NCBI GenBank assembly: GCA_024280215.1
Contig: JAJRQO010000027.1
Span: forward strand, 24,104 to 88,103
DNA from: Candidatus Zixiibacteriota bacterium
GTDB taxonomy: Bacteria; Zixibacteria; MSB-5A5; GN15; FEB-12
Direction: 5' to 3'
DNA length: 64,000 nt
The notes under the pieces were generated by a model. That model was given only the letters and a program-made list of their open reading frames with translations. It was not told the DNA's origin and did not search any database. The first letter of the stretch is position 1. Every line of letters starts with the position of its first letter. Below are positions 51,338-60,931 of this stretch, piece by piece. Made by a program: the position numbers and the translations under genes.

Positions 51338-53557
51338 CTATTTCTTGGAGAGGATTTTCTTGATAGTTTTATTGATTGGAGAATTTTTGAAAAATATCTT
51401 CTGTGTCGTCGATTGTGTATCATGATATTCCTTGATTGTTCGTATCGCACCCGACTCGCCAAGCGACCCTAACGCTTTAACAGTTGCCAATCGAATCTCT
51501 TCTTTTGATACTTTTGAACTTCGCAACTCATCAACTAAATCGGCATCATTGAGAATTTGACCCAAATATTTTTCCGCCTCTTTTCCGCCAACTTGACCAA
51601 GTGAGTGAATTGTTTTAATTACTACTCGTGGGAGTTGTTTCGAAAGAGATATGAGCAATGGTGCCGCATCTTCAGTTCCAATAATACCGATCGCAATTAC
51701 AGCCGCTTCACGAATCTCACGGTCATCATCATCCGCCATCATCATTAAGACATCAATCGATTCTTCACCACCTATTTTTTCAAGTGCAGAGATAATTTCA
51801 CGACGCACTCTTACATCCTGATCATTAATTCGAAGCCTCAAAGCAATACATGCCTTTTGATCCTTTAAGAGTCCAAAGACAAAAATCGCATTACGAATGA
51901 TATACCATTTTTCATCGGGCAACTCACGACGCCCTTCAGCACGAACAAACATCTTATCATCAGACAAGACATTCCCGAAAACATCCAAAGAAGCATGACC
52001 AAGCTCACCTAAGATTCGTAATGCCAATTGACGAATTTGTCTGTTAGGATGAGATATAATCTGAGCAAGAGCAACAGCCACCTCTTCAGAACCTGAACCA
52101 ATCAGCACCTCTTTAAGATATTGATTCGTCGTAGTATTTCCTTTAAGCAATTCATCGATTAATCCATCGATTATTGGTTTTTGATTAAAATTCATATGGA
52201 TTTTTTTTATTGCTATTGAGTCATAAATAGTCACATTGTTTTCAATCCGCCTTCTCAGATACAGCGATTGCATCACTTTTGCTAAAAGCTCATAATCTTT
52301 TTCATTAATAGCTTTTTCAACAACTTGCCAAATAAACTCACTATATTCAAAAGTCTCTTTTTTCTCAAAAAGGTTCCGAATTATAACCTGTGATAATTTT
52401 TCAAAAAGTAACTTCTCACTGAAAAGATGTAATGGTTTGATAATTTCAATTAACAAGCTCAATGCTTTTTGTCTGAAATCATAACTCATGTCACCAAGAT
52501 ACTCAACAAGTTGCACTGATATTTCAGATGCTTTTTCTTTTTGTCCCGTCTTTAAAAGCCTGATAAAACTTTCTACAAACTCAGTCGGTGAAAATTCAAT
52601 TGAAATATCGGTAAATGTTTCACTCATGAGAGAATCAATATTTTTTTCAGCTTCTTTTTTCATTCGTACTGATGGAGATTTAAAATCACTCATAAACTCA
52701 GACGCCATATCTTCACACGAAATAAAGGAATCAATATTTTTTGTGATAGAATCATACTCAGGATGATACTCCAAGAGCTTGCAAATTTCTTTGCAAATCG
52801 AAACAGCATTAACTTTTTGACCTTCTTTATGATTTTCCACAAGCCCTGTAATATGATTTTTTATTTCAGCGTTTATTGATGCTGACGTCAACTGAGCTAC
52901 TTTTTCTGGTATTAGCCGATGTAAAATTTCTAAATCAAAATCGCAATAATTTTTTAAAGCAAACTGTTCATCAGCAGAATAGAGTCTTGCCAGAGCTTCT
53001 ATTGAATCAGGAAGTTGCTGCATAATAATATTTCTTACAGAAAAATCATGAGAAACGTCACCACGATATTGATTTTTCTCCTCAAAAAGCTTATAAGCAT
53101 GTTCGGTATTTACTTCGACAGAGTCGATTTTTTCTGATTTTAAATATGATGTCAATAGCTCGTCATGATTAGTACTATCTATCCGTAAAACAAAACGGAA
53201 AACAAATTTTTCAAATTCACCAAGAGTAAGATGTTTCTCTAATGTAAAAACTTTGACATCAAGAATCTGCATAAATTTCATAATCTCTTCATTGAAGACA
53301 GAATCTTTTAGCCTGATATTTAGAAGATACAAATATCCGTTGTGCAGATTGAAGTTAATATATTTTTTAAACCTAAATATTTCATCTAAGAGTAAGAATG
53401 GTTTTTGAATTGCTTTTTGAGATGAGGGATGGCTGGCACCATATATGGCTGCTTTTTTACATGCCATAGAAAATTCCCTGATGAGAGCATGTACTTGTTC
53501 ATTCAGATTTCTGTTTAAGATCGTTTCAGTGATTTGTTTTTGTTTGTTCTTGTTCAT
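51338..53557 (-). CDS. HEAT-repeat protein of unknown function
   Basis: 739 residues, no signal peptide. The N-terminal about 450 residues are helical without clear motif. From about 480 on there are HEAT repeats, e.g. EVAVALAQIISHPNRQIRQLALR, DQDVRVRREIISALEKIGGE, DDREIREAAVIAIGIIGTED and SKEEIRLATVKALGSLGESG. HEAT arrays bind proteins; the family with this N-terminal part is common in gliding and sulfur bacteria but unassigned. It overlaps the end of the propeller gene by 32 bases; GGAG nine bases before the ATG supports this start. Its stop is TAG. Confidence 0.7.
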   Translation of the reverse strand: MNKNKQKQITETILNRNLNEQVHALIREFSMACKKAAIYGASHPSSQKAIQKPFLLLDEIFRFKKYINFNLHNGYLYLLNIRLKDSVFNEEIMKFMQILDVKVFTLEKHLTLGEFEKFVFRFVLRIDSTNHDELLTSYLKSEKIDSVEVNTEHAYKLFEEKNQYRGDVSHDFSVRNIIMQQLPDSIEALARLYSADEQFALKNYCDFDLEILHRLIPEKVAQLTSASINAEIKNHITGLVENHKEGQKVNAVSICKEICKLLEYHPEYDSITKNIDSFISCEDMASEFMSDFKSPSVRMKKEAEKNIDSLMSETFTDISIEFSPTEFVESFIRLLKTGQKEKASEISVQLVEYLGDMSYDFRQKALSLLIEIIKPLHLFSEKLLFEKLSQVIIRNLFEKKETFEYSEFIWQVVEKAINEKDYELLAKVMQSLYLRRRIENNVTIYDSIAIKKIHMNFNQKPIIDGLIDELLKGNTTTNQYLKEVLIGSGSEEVAVALAQIISHPNRQIRQLALRILGELGHASLDVFGNVLSDDKMFVRAEGRRELPDEKWYIIRNAIFVFGLLKDQKACIALRLRINDQDVRVRREIISALEKIGGEESIDVLMMMADDDDREIREAAVIAIGIIGTEDAAPLLISLSKQLPRVVIKTIHSLGQVGGKEAEKYLGQILNDADLVDELRSSKVSKEEIRLATVKALGSLGESGAIRTIKEYHDTQSTTQKIFFKNSPINKTIKKILSKK

Positions 53558-54689
53558 TATTTCTTACTCCGAAACAGGTAATCATTCCCTTATCAGTAGC
53601 TACAAAAACATATTGCCCATTTGAAACTGGTGCTGTAGAGATAGCACCTCTCAGTTCTCTTTTTTGAATAAAAGAACCATCGGAAAGATTCAGCAGATAA
53701 AAATCGCCTGCTTTCGTTCCGAAGACAACATATTTGTTAACCATTAACACAGAAGCTGCGACAACATCGATAGCGTCATAACGCCATATAATTTTGCCCT
53801 CATCAACTGAGAGAGAAACTATTTCTCCGCTGCTCTGTCCAAGAATCAAGGAACTCTCTGAAACAGCAATTGCCCCCCAGGAAGAACCACCAGTTTCGGT
53901 CTGCCACATAATGCGACCGTCTTGCGCATCAATTTTATAAACAATACCTGTAATATCATTTACAAAAATTGATTTCTGATATGCAATTGATGCAGCGACT
54001 GGGTTTTCAAGTCTTACTTGAAAAATCTCTTTACCATCCTTTGGTGTCACAGCAAACAAAGTTCCTTCTTCTGAAACCTGCCAAATCGCATAGCCATCAA
54101 ACAGAGGAGGAGTTGTAAATCTTTCTTTGCTTTTAAACGTCCAAAGTCGTTCACCAGTAATTTTATCAAAGGCAATCAGCTTACCTTCAGCGGAACTGAG
54201 AATAATTTTCTCTTCTATTATTATCGACCCGCCGACAGCATCCTTTACATCTTTCTTCCAAAGAGTTTTCCTGTTTAACATGTTGACACAACGCAGCTTA
54301 CTTTTTTCGGGAGCAGTCGCAAAATATCCCAATGAATCAGAAATGACAAGCCCAGTCTGAGCAACCCCTCGTGGCTTGATATAACCTTTATATTTACCAG
54401 AATCAGCAGATATAAATTTGATTCTGTTTCTTGACCCAGGATAGACAAGCATACCATTATATAACGTCAATGGACCAACAGGTTTATCATTTGACTTAAA
54501 TTCCCAAACAATATCAAGCTTTCCACCAAAATCAGCCTGCTTTATTGAGCCTTGTGCTGATAAATCACCACGGTAATAAGGCCAATCGGCAGAATGATTT
54601 ATCATCTCTCTATCCAAAGTATATTTTTTTCCACAACTAATTAGCATTAGTAGAGAAATACTCACAATGAAAAGAATTTTACTATTCAT
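53526..54689 (-). CDS. BamB-like PQQ-type beta-propeller lipoprotein
   Basis: 387 residues. Lipobox LISC at 16-19 and then a run of propeller blades: AFDKITGERLWTFKSKERFT, VTPKDGKEIFQVRLEN, KIDAQDGRIMWQTETG and SVDEGKIIWRYDAIDV carry the A-x-D-x-x-x-G-x-x-x-W pattern. Like BamB, this could be an outer-membrane lipoprotein, but no other Bam genes are here. It overlaps the barrel-fusion gene by one base, so the protease-propeller-barrel, this propeller and the HEAT protein form an operon. Confidence 0.8.
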   Translation of the reverse strand: MNSKILFIVSISLLMLISCGKKYTLDREMINHSADWPYYRGDLSAQGSIKQADFGGKLDIVWEFKSNDKPVGPLTLYNGMLVYPGSRNRIKFISADSGKYKGYIKPRGVAQTGLVISDSLGYFATAPEKSKLRCVNMLNRKTLWKKDVKDAVGGSIIIEEKIILSSAEGKLIAFDKITGERLWTFKSKERFTTPPLFDGYAIWQVSEEGTLFAVTPKDGKEIFQVRLENPVAASIAYQKSIFVNDITGIVYKIDAQDGRIMWQTETGGSSWGAIAVSESSLILGQSSGEIVSLSVDEGKIIWRYDAIDVVAASVLMVNKYVVFGTKAGDFYLLNLSDGSFIQKRELRGAISTAPVSNGQYVFVATDKGMITCFGVRNNEQEQTKTNH

Positions 54690-57484
54690 TAGAAATTCCT
54701 CCCAAAGAAAAACTCAAATTCGGTATTGTTGTCTATAGATTCAAAATCTGTTTTTCGCGAAAAGTCAAATCTGAGAAGAACTATATTCCATACGGGAAGC
54801 CGAATCCCTACTCCAAAAGAACCAAGCAGCTTATCATAGTCATCATCCCAAGCAGAGCCAGCATCAAAGAATAATGCCCCCTGAATTCCTCTAAAACCAA
54901 TTCCTCCAAAGGGGAAGCCAATATGCAAAATTGATAAGAGAGGGAATCGTAATTCTGTTGATGAGAAAATTATATTTCGAGTATAAAACTCTCGTCGTTC
55001 ATATCCTCTAAAAGACCATGTTCCACCAAAATATCTCCTGAGAGGTTCTTGCCCTGATGATGAAAAAGCAAAGAGTCTGTTTGCGAATGATGAGTTTCTG
55101 CCTATCCGAAAATAATGTCGCAAATCAACTAAAGCCATTTTGTTCCAATGAGACTTATCTGAAAGTGATGTGGTTATCCCAACTGTAAAGTTATACCGTC
55201 GTCCCTCTATTGGACCAGCCATCTCCCACAATGAATTATCAAAAACCCAGCTTAAAGAATTTGATGCGAGCGTTTTCTCACGAATTTTTGTTCCAAAAGT
55301 AATCTCTCGTATACTGTATTTCACCTGTGTCGTAAAATCGACTCTATGAAATTTTGAAAATGGGTATCGAAACAAAGATACTACCCCAGCTTCTCTTTCG
55401 AAATAAAACTTATCAAACTCATTAAAGTATTCATCATAAAAATGAAAAAGCCCTAATCCCCAGTTCATTCGTTTTTCTCTCTGGAGAAATGTAACCCCGA
55501 CATTAAATGATTCCAAAATATCATCTTTTGTACGTGCCGTATTTGCTAAAAACAGAAAGTATGCCTTATTCCCTAACACTTCAGAAAAAGCAACCTGTGC
55601 TGCCCCAAAAGAGCCATTCATTGTAGATTGAGCTATATCAAGCGAATAGTCAGTATCATATTTTTTTGATTTTGTCTTCATCTCTGAACTGATCTGTTTT
55701 GGCTTCCAATTTCCCAGAGTTACTATCTGGCTATGATCGACCTGTTTTGGTTTTTCAGGAAGCTCCATCGAGTATATATGAAACCGCATTTTTTGATAGC
55801 CCGAATACAACAATGTCTTTCCATCTTCAGTAATCCGAGGGTCAAATGCTCCCGTAGCAAATGTAGAAAGCTGACCGATTTTTGACTCTTTATCTAACAA
55901 GAAAAGGTTAAATGTTCCACCTCTATTCGACGAAAAATAAATCCCATCTTCGGTCGCATCAGGATTCATATCACGGTAGTCACCAAATGTTCTTTGTTTG
56001 ATTTTTGAGCTAAGTAGATTAAAAGAATAAAGATTAATTACACCATTCTCACCATTCACTCCCCTATCAGATGAAAAGATTATTGAAGAATCGTTTGGAG
56101 TAAAAACTGGATCAATATCATAATAGTAATCATCCATCAATGAGGCATAAGACGAGTCTTCTAAATTCAGTAGGTATAAATCAGTGTACCCATTTTTTCT
56201 GACTCCAGAAAAAACAACTTTAGTCCCATCATGAGAAAAACGAGGCGAACGAACTGCTATCAGTGAATCCATCTCAAACCGTTTAACTATTTTCTCTTTC
56301 TTAATATCATAAATATAAAGAACGTCATTTTCTTTTGATTTAGAAGAAAATATCATTAGCTGATTATCATGAACATCAATACCCGAACGAAGCAGATGCA
56401 AAGATTCAAACTCCGATGATCCACCACCCTTGATAAGCGTTTTTACTTTCTTAGAGCTATGCATTGGACGCATATAAATCCCAGCATAACCAAAACGATT
56501 TGCTTTATAGACTATCCAATCACTCTCTCCCTTGCCGTCATCATACCGAATCGGTACACCTTTAACATTGTAACCATCATGAGAAACTTTTTCAGTTTCC
56601 ATATCAGGTAATCCGAGCGAATCAAGTTCAGGGTAATACTTTTTCTTGAGCGCATATTCCCATTTTCGAGAGAGTTGCGATAAATTATCTCCTAAAGTAG
56701 CCGTGATTACTTCATTAAAGTTATCTCCCTTGTGCCAATTATCAAATAGTTTGGTCAGCTTATCAGAACCATAGGTCGAGTCAATAAAATGACAAATAGA
56801 CTCACCGAGTTTATACATATAAAATGAACCACGGATAACATACAATCGTTCTATAGGGAAAAACATATTGTTCAAAATCATATCTTTGGTAATCATATCC
56901 GCTTCGGTGTCCCAGTCTTTTGACCAAAATTCTGCCAAGCCTTCAGTGAACCAAAGTGGTGGAAATCGATATTTCAATTGAGAGCGACGCGAATTGACAT
57001 GTTTAAGTTTCGATATTGTAAAAACATGCACTAATTCATGACGGATGACATGGTCGAAGTCTCGGTATGAACCATGAAATGGGACTACTACTCTTCCCTT
57101 CATAAATTCAGTAAACCCACCAACCGATTCAGGAAGCATCCCGCCGATGACATTAGTCTGAGAAAAATAACTTGGTGACGAATAAATTATAAGTGGTATT
57201 TTTTTTGGAACTTCATGGTTAAATTTTACAGCTAAAACACGATAAGAATCCTCTGCAGACTGAGCAGCAATTGAAGCAATCTCAGATTCAGCCGCATAAA
57301 AATATACTTTCAGATGTTCTGTTTCTAAAACCTGCCAATCAAAATCTGTATACTGTACTTTATTTTTACCAAAATAAATTTGGCTGTGTGTCTCTGACAC
57401 TACAAATAAAACAGTAATTAAAAAAATCACTATAAATGATATGTATGATTTATTAATTTTCATTTCTCTTTTATGGTTTTGCAT
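54689..57484 (-). CDS. Peptidase-MA / TolB-propeller / surface-antigen barrel fusion
   Basis: 931 residues with three parts. The N-terminus has a hydrophobic signal (SFIVIFLITVLFVVSETHS) and a gluzincin metalloprotease: HELVH near 148-152 and GLAEFW near 179-184 supply the two His and the Glu. From about 270 to 600 WD40-like (TolB/PD40) repeats such as SPRFSHDGTKVVFSG, DPVFTPNDSSIIFSSDRG and MNPDATEDGIYFSSNRG form a propeller. The last about 330 residues are a surface-antigen D15-like barrel (FAFSSSGQEPLRRYFGGTWS, AGSAWDDD). It probably sits in the outer membrane with protease and propeller in the periplasm. The start could also be the Met at residue 8. Confidence 0.8.
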   Translation of the reverse strand: MQNHKREMKINKSYISFIVIFLITVLFVVSETHSQIYFGKNKVQYTDFDWQVLETEHLKVYFYAAESEIASIAAQSAEDSYRVLAVKFNHEVPKKIPLIIYSSPSYFSQTNVIGGMLPESVGGFTEFMKGRVVVPFHGSYRDFDHVIRHELVHVFTISKLKHVNSRRSQLKYRFPPLWFTEGLAEFWSKDWDTEADMITKDMILNNMFFPIERLYVIRGSFYMYKLGESICHFIDSTYGSDKLTKLFDNWHKGDNFNEVITATLGDNLSQLSRKWEYALKKKYYPELDSLGLPDMETEKVSHDGYNVKGVPIRYDDGKGESDWIVYKANRFGYAGIYMRPMHSSKKVKTLIKGGGSSEFESLHLLRSGIDVHDNQLMIFSSKSKENDVLYIYDIKKEKIVKRFEMDSLIAVRSPRFSHDGTKVVFSGVRKNGYTDLYLLNLEDSSYASLMDDYYYDIDPVFTPNDSSIIFSSDRGVNGENGVINLYSFNLLSSKIKQRTFGDYRDMNPDATEDGIYFSSNRGGTFNLFLLDKESKIGQLSTFATGAFDPRITEDGKTLLYSGYQKMRFHIYSMELPEKPKQVDHSQIVTLGNWKPKQISSEMKTKSKKYDTDYSLDIAQSTMNGSFGAAQVAFSEVLGNKAYFLFLANTARTKDDILESFNVGVTFLQREKRMNWGLGLFHFYDEYFNEFDKFYFEREAGVVSLFRYPFSKFHRVDFTTQVKYSIREITFGTKIREKTLASNSLSWVFDNSLWEMAGPIEGRRYNFTVGITTSLSDKSHWNKMALVDLRHYFRIGRNSSFANRLFAFSSSGQEPLRRYFGGTWSFRGYERREFYTRNIIFSSTELRFPLLSILHIGFPFGGIGFRGIQGALFFDAGSAWDDDYDKLLGSFGVGIRLPVWNIVLLRFDFSRKTDFESIDNNTEFEFFFGRNF

Positions 57485-57567
57485 ACTATACGCTACAACA
57501 AAAAGACCTATTTCAAACGGTTCAATATTCTATAAGGATATTGCTTATCAACTATATCGGCAGTTCC

Positions 57568-58563
57568 CTAATAGTTATGAATAATTTTTGTATCAAAGTC
57601 ACATTTCAAACAATGCGACTCATTCAATCCTACTATCTCAGTTTGATACCCAGAGCGTTTGATTAAGAGGTTCAGACAATTCGGACAATGTGAGTCAGAA
57701 TACTTATCATTAATTATGTTTCCTACAAAGACGTATTTCATCCTTTTTTGTGCAATTTGAACTGCCTCAAAGAGTGTTTTTTCATCAGTTGCTCTCTGTG
57801 ACATCTTGTAATCTGGATGATAGGCTGAAAAATGTATTGGAATATACTCAGATAGAGATGCGACGTAGTTGACCCATTTCTTAATCTGTTCTGCTGAATC
57901 ATTTAAATCAGAAATTATAAGATTAGTCAACTCAAGATGTATCTCAGATTTTGCAATTATTTCTATTGTATCAAACACAGGCTGCAGCCTGCCTTTACAA
58001 ATTTTCTTATAAAAGTCATCATCAATAGATTTTAAATCGATATTGATAGCATCAATAAAAGGCATCAATTTTTCAAGCGGTTCTTTATTGATATATCCAT
58101 TGGAAACTAAAACTACTTTAAGATTTTCTTTTTTTAAAAGTTGTGCCGTATCAAAAATATACTCGTACCAAATAAATGGTTCGGTATAAGTAAATGCCAC
58201 GCCAATAGATTCGTTCTCTTGAGCGATTGAGACCAACTGTTCTGGTGAGATATTTTTTGTCCTCGCTTTACCCTGAGAGATTTCCCAGTTCTGACAATTC
58301 AGACAACCAAAGTTACAACCGTTAGCACCCGTAGATAAAATTTTTGATGTCGGATAAAAATGATAGAGTGGTTTCTTTTCAATTGGGTCAATAGCAAGAG
58401 CAACTACTTCACCATAGTTATGTGTAACCAGTTGCCCATCTTTATTTGAGCGACAGTTACAAACCCCAACTTTCCCCTCATCAAGCAAACACTCCGCAGG
58501 ACAAAGATGGCAGTGTACTTTTTTATCTGATAACTTTTTATAGAATGATGCTTCACGTATCAT
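57568..58563 (-). CDS. AmmeMemoRadiSam-system radical SAM enzyme
   Basis: 331 residues. A Cys-rich N-terminus (HCHLCPAECLLDEGKVGVC), then the radical SAM cluster motif C83-x3-C87-x2-C90 (CNFGCLNC), the SAM-binding FTYTEPF and a final zinc-ribbon-like CPNCLNLL...ESHCLKCD. In this system it works with an AMMECR1-like and a Memo-like protein on an unknown substrate; neither gene is in the window. Its ATG is one base after the stop of the GT9-GmhB fusion gene. Confidence 0.85.
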   Translation of the reverse strand: MIREASFYKKLSDKKVHCHLCPAECLLDEGKVGVCNCRSNKDGQLVTHNYGEVVALAIDPIEKKPLYHFYPTSKILSTGANGCNFGCLNCQNWEISQGKARTKNISPEQLVSIAQENESIGVAFTYTEPFIWYEYIFDTAQLLKKENLKVVLVSNGYINKEPLEKLMPFIDAINIDLKSIDDDFYKKICKGRLQPVFDTIEIIAKSEIHLELTNLIISDLNDSAEQIKKWVNYVASLSEYIPIHFSAYHPDYKMSQRATDEKTLFEAVQIAQKRMKYVFVGNIINDKYSDSHCPNCLNLLIKRSGYQTEIVGLNESHCLKCDFDTKIIHNY

Positions 58564-58564
58564 C

Positions 58565-60145
58565 TCAACTCCCTCCTTTTAAAATATACGCTCCAACATC
58601 TTTTATTGAATCACATACAAATACATCTTTAAAATACAACGAGTCAGTGAGCGATTTTTCCTCTTTTGCTCCATAACCAGTGCGAACTAAAATAGACCTT
58701 CCACCCATCAGTTTCCCCAAATTCACATCTGCTAATTTATCACCAATAACAAAAGATTGTCGAGGGTCAATTTCAAGTTGCAGTATAGCTTCTTCAATCA
58801 TCCCTATTGCTGGTTTACGACAATTACAGACACCGGTATATTCTACAACAGTTCCCGATGGATGATGAGGACAATAATAAAATGCATCGATATAAATATC
58901 ATGCACCGTAAGCATCTCACTCAAGCGACGGTTCATCACTTCAACTGATTCTACTCCAAACTTTCCTCTGGCAACACCTGATTGATTTGTAACAACTATA
59001 AGCTTAAACCCAGAATCCTGTAATTTTTTAAGTGAATCAACGACACCATCTATTATTTCAATTTCATTTGGGTTGGAAAGATAATTCTTATCTTGGATTA
59101 GTGTCCCGTCACGGTCTAAGAAGACCGCTTTCTCAGTCATCTTTGCTTGCTCAAATTTATGTTGAGCTAATTTCACAACTCGTTCAGGTTCTATCTTTGT
59201 AAAACAAAATTGCTCCTCACGATAACAGGCTGTCCCTCCATGAAGCGAACATGGGCGACAATCTTCTGGGACTTGTATCACTTGGTCAAACATCCCCCGT
59301 GGTGAAAAACCTAAAACTGGATGCGTCGGACCAAAGATTGATATGACTGGTGTATGTACTCCCGATGAAAGATGTGCAATCCCTGAATCATTAGCAATAG
59401 TAAGTTGTCCCTTCTCTATCAGGACTGCGAGTACTTTTAGTGGAAGATTTGATAACCGTAAAAATGATTCGCCTGCTATTTCTTTGAGCTTTTGGGGTAG
59501 CTCATCCTCATCACTGGCATCAGCCCAAATAATTCCAACTAAACTTTCTTTATGTAATGCTACGGCAACCTCGGCAAACTTTTCAGGCGGATATTGTTTT
59601 GTTTCATACGATGCCCCAGAAGCTATCACAACAACTTGCTTATGCTTTTTGAAAAACTTAAGATACAATTCATTTGAAATTCCTTCTGTCTTTAATACAG
59701 GTCGCTGTTGGAAGGCAGGTTTCTCAAGTTCTAAAATTGTCTGATTATACAAATCAATCGTGTGTGGATAATTTTCGGGAAGCACTTTATTTTTTACAAT
59801 AACCGAACGTTCGATTCGTCGCTTAGGATATTTTACTTTTTGAATTGCGGTAAGAATTTTGCGAGCCATCCATGAACGGAAGTTCCCATGCAAATCAAAA
59901 ATAATTTCGTATTGAGAATCAATTGTATTTAGAAATGAAAAAAATGCTGGCAACGAAATGTTTTCTTTAATTGTTAGAATCTCATCGACACCATCAATCA
60001 TTTCAACTACTGAACGATATTTTTCCTTAGTAAGATAACTAATAGATGTATCTGGAAAATTACATTTGATATTTAAAACTGTCGCCGAAGTAAGAATTAT
60101 ATCTCCAAGCGACCCGAATCTAATTATGAGAATTTTCTTTTTCAT
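58565..60145 (-). CDS. Fusion of a GT9 heptosyltransferase and a GmhB heptose bisphosphate phosphatase
   Basis: 526 residues. Residues 1-335 are GT9 (MKKKILIIRFGSLGDIILTS, TIANDSGIAHLSSGVHTPVIS followed by IFGPTHP). Residues 336-526 are a HAD-IIIA phosphatase: AVFLDRDGTLIQDKNYL with the nucleophile Asp, IVVTNQSGVARG, the zinc loop CPHHPSGTVVEYTGVCNC and VIGDKLADVNLG. The second half matches D-glycero-D-manno-heptose-1,7-bisphosphate phosphatase. The ATG at 59140 is a possible internal start, with only a weak ribosome site, so a fused chain is likely. It links the making and use of heptose in one protein. Confidence 0.88.
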   Translation of the reverse strand: MKKKILIIRFGSLGDIILTSATVLNIKCNFPDTSISYLTKEKYRSVVEMIDGVDEILTIKENISLPAFFSFLNTIDSQYEIIFDLHGNFRSWMARKILTAIQKVKYPKRRIERSVIVKNKVLPENYPHTIDLYNQTILELEKPAFQQRPVLKTEGISNELYLKFFKKHKQVVVIASGASYETKQYPPEKFAEVAVALHKESLVGIIWADASDEDELPQKLKEIAGESFLRLSNLPLKVLAVLIEKGQLTIANDSGIAHLSSGVHTPVISIFGPTHPVLGFSPRGMFDQVIQVPEDCRPCSLHGGTACYREEQFCFTKIEPERVVKLAQHKFEQAKMTEKAVFLDRDGTLIQDKNYLSNPNEIEIIDGVVDSLKKLQDSGFKLIVVTNQSGVARGKFGVESVEVMNRRLSEMLTVHDIYIDAFYYCPHHPSGTVVEYTGVCNCRKPAIGMIEEAILQLEIDPRQSFVIGDKLADVNLGKLMGGRSILVRTGYGAKEEKSLTDSLYFKDVFVCDSIKDVGAYILKGGS

Positions 60146-60919
60146 TTAGACAAAAAGATACAACCCAAAGGCTCCAGCCGCAAAGCAATAATATGCAAAA
60201 TATTCAAATTTCCCTTTTTTTATCAGCTCTAAGACAAGATAGACCGCAAACAATGACGACACAAATGTCACCAGCAGCCCGACCCCATACTGTCCCATCA
60301 TAGCTGGGTCAAGATTCGCAAGCTCATCAAATTTAAGGACTACAGCTCCTATAATTGCAGGTATCACGAGCAAAAATGAATATTCAGCAGCTTCAGATGG
60401 TTTAATTCCTAAAAGCATTCCAATCGAAATTGTCGACCCTGAACGAGAAATTCCAGGTAATATCGCAAATGATTGTGCTATACCAATTAATATTGCTGAA
60501 AAAAGAGTCATCTCTTTTGAACCGTTTTGTTTTAGCTTTGTAGAAAGTAAAACAAAGCCTGTAACAAATAACATTGATGATGCCATCAGAGGGCTATCGA
60601 AAGCGTTTTCGATAAAATCTTTAAAGAGTACATACGCTATTACAGCAGGCACAGTACCAACAGTGACAAAGAGAATCATCATTCTCTCTTTTTTCATAGA
60701 AGAATCAAAAAGTGCTCGTATTAAAATAAATAATTTATCCCTAAAAAATATCAGAACCGCTAAAAGTGAACCAAGATGTAAAATAATTTCAAATGTTTCA
60801 CCTGGCTCATTTACCCCTAATAGTGAACTTACAATAACCAGATGCCCCGATGAGGAGACTGGTAAAAACTCGGTCAACCCTTGAAGTAAACCGAGTATAC
60901 AAGTATCAAAATATGTCAT
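60146..60919 (-). CDS. uppP: Undecaprenyl-diphosphatase (BacA type)
   Basis: 257 residues, about eight membrane helices. LLQGLTEFLPVSSSGHLVI near 10-28 and LPGISRSGSTISIGML near 155-170 are the two catalytic motifs. It recycles the lipid carrier undecaprenyl diphosphate for cell wall and surface polysaccharides, and confers bacitracin resistance when raised. Its stop abuts the start of the heptosyltransferase fusion gene, showing shared transcription with lipopolysaccharide genes. Confidence 0.95.
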   Translation of the reverse strand: MTYFDTCILGLLQGLTEFLPVSSSGHLVIVSSLLGVNEPGETFEIILHLGSLLAVLIFFRDKLFILIRALFDSSMKKERMMILFVTVGTVPAVIAYVLFKDFIENAFDSPLMASSMLFVTGFVLLSTKLKQNGSKEMTLFSAILIGIAQSFAILPGISRSGSTISIGMLLGIKPSEAAEYSFLLVIPAIIGAVVLKFDELANLDPAMMGQYGVGLLVTFVSSLFAVYLVLELIKKGKFEYFAYYCFAAGAFGLYLFV

Positions 60920-60931
60920 ATCAGTTTTTCT

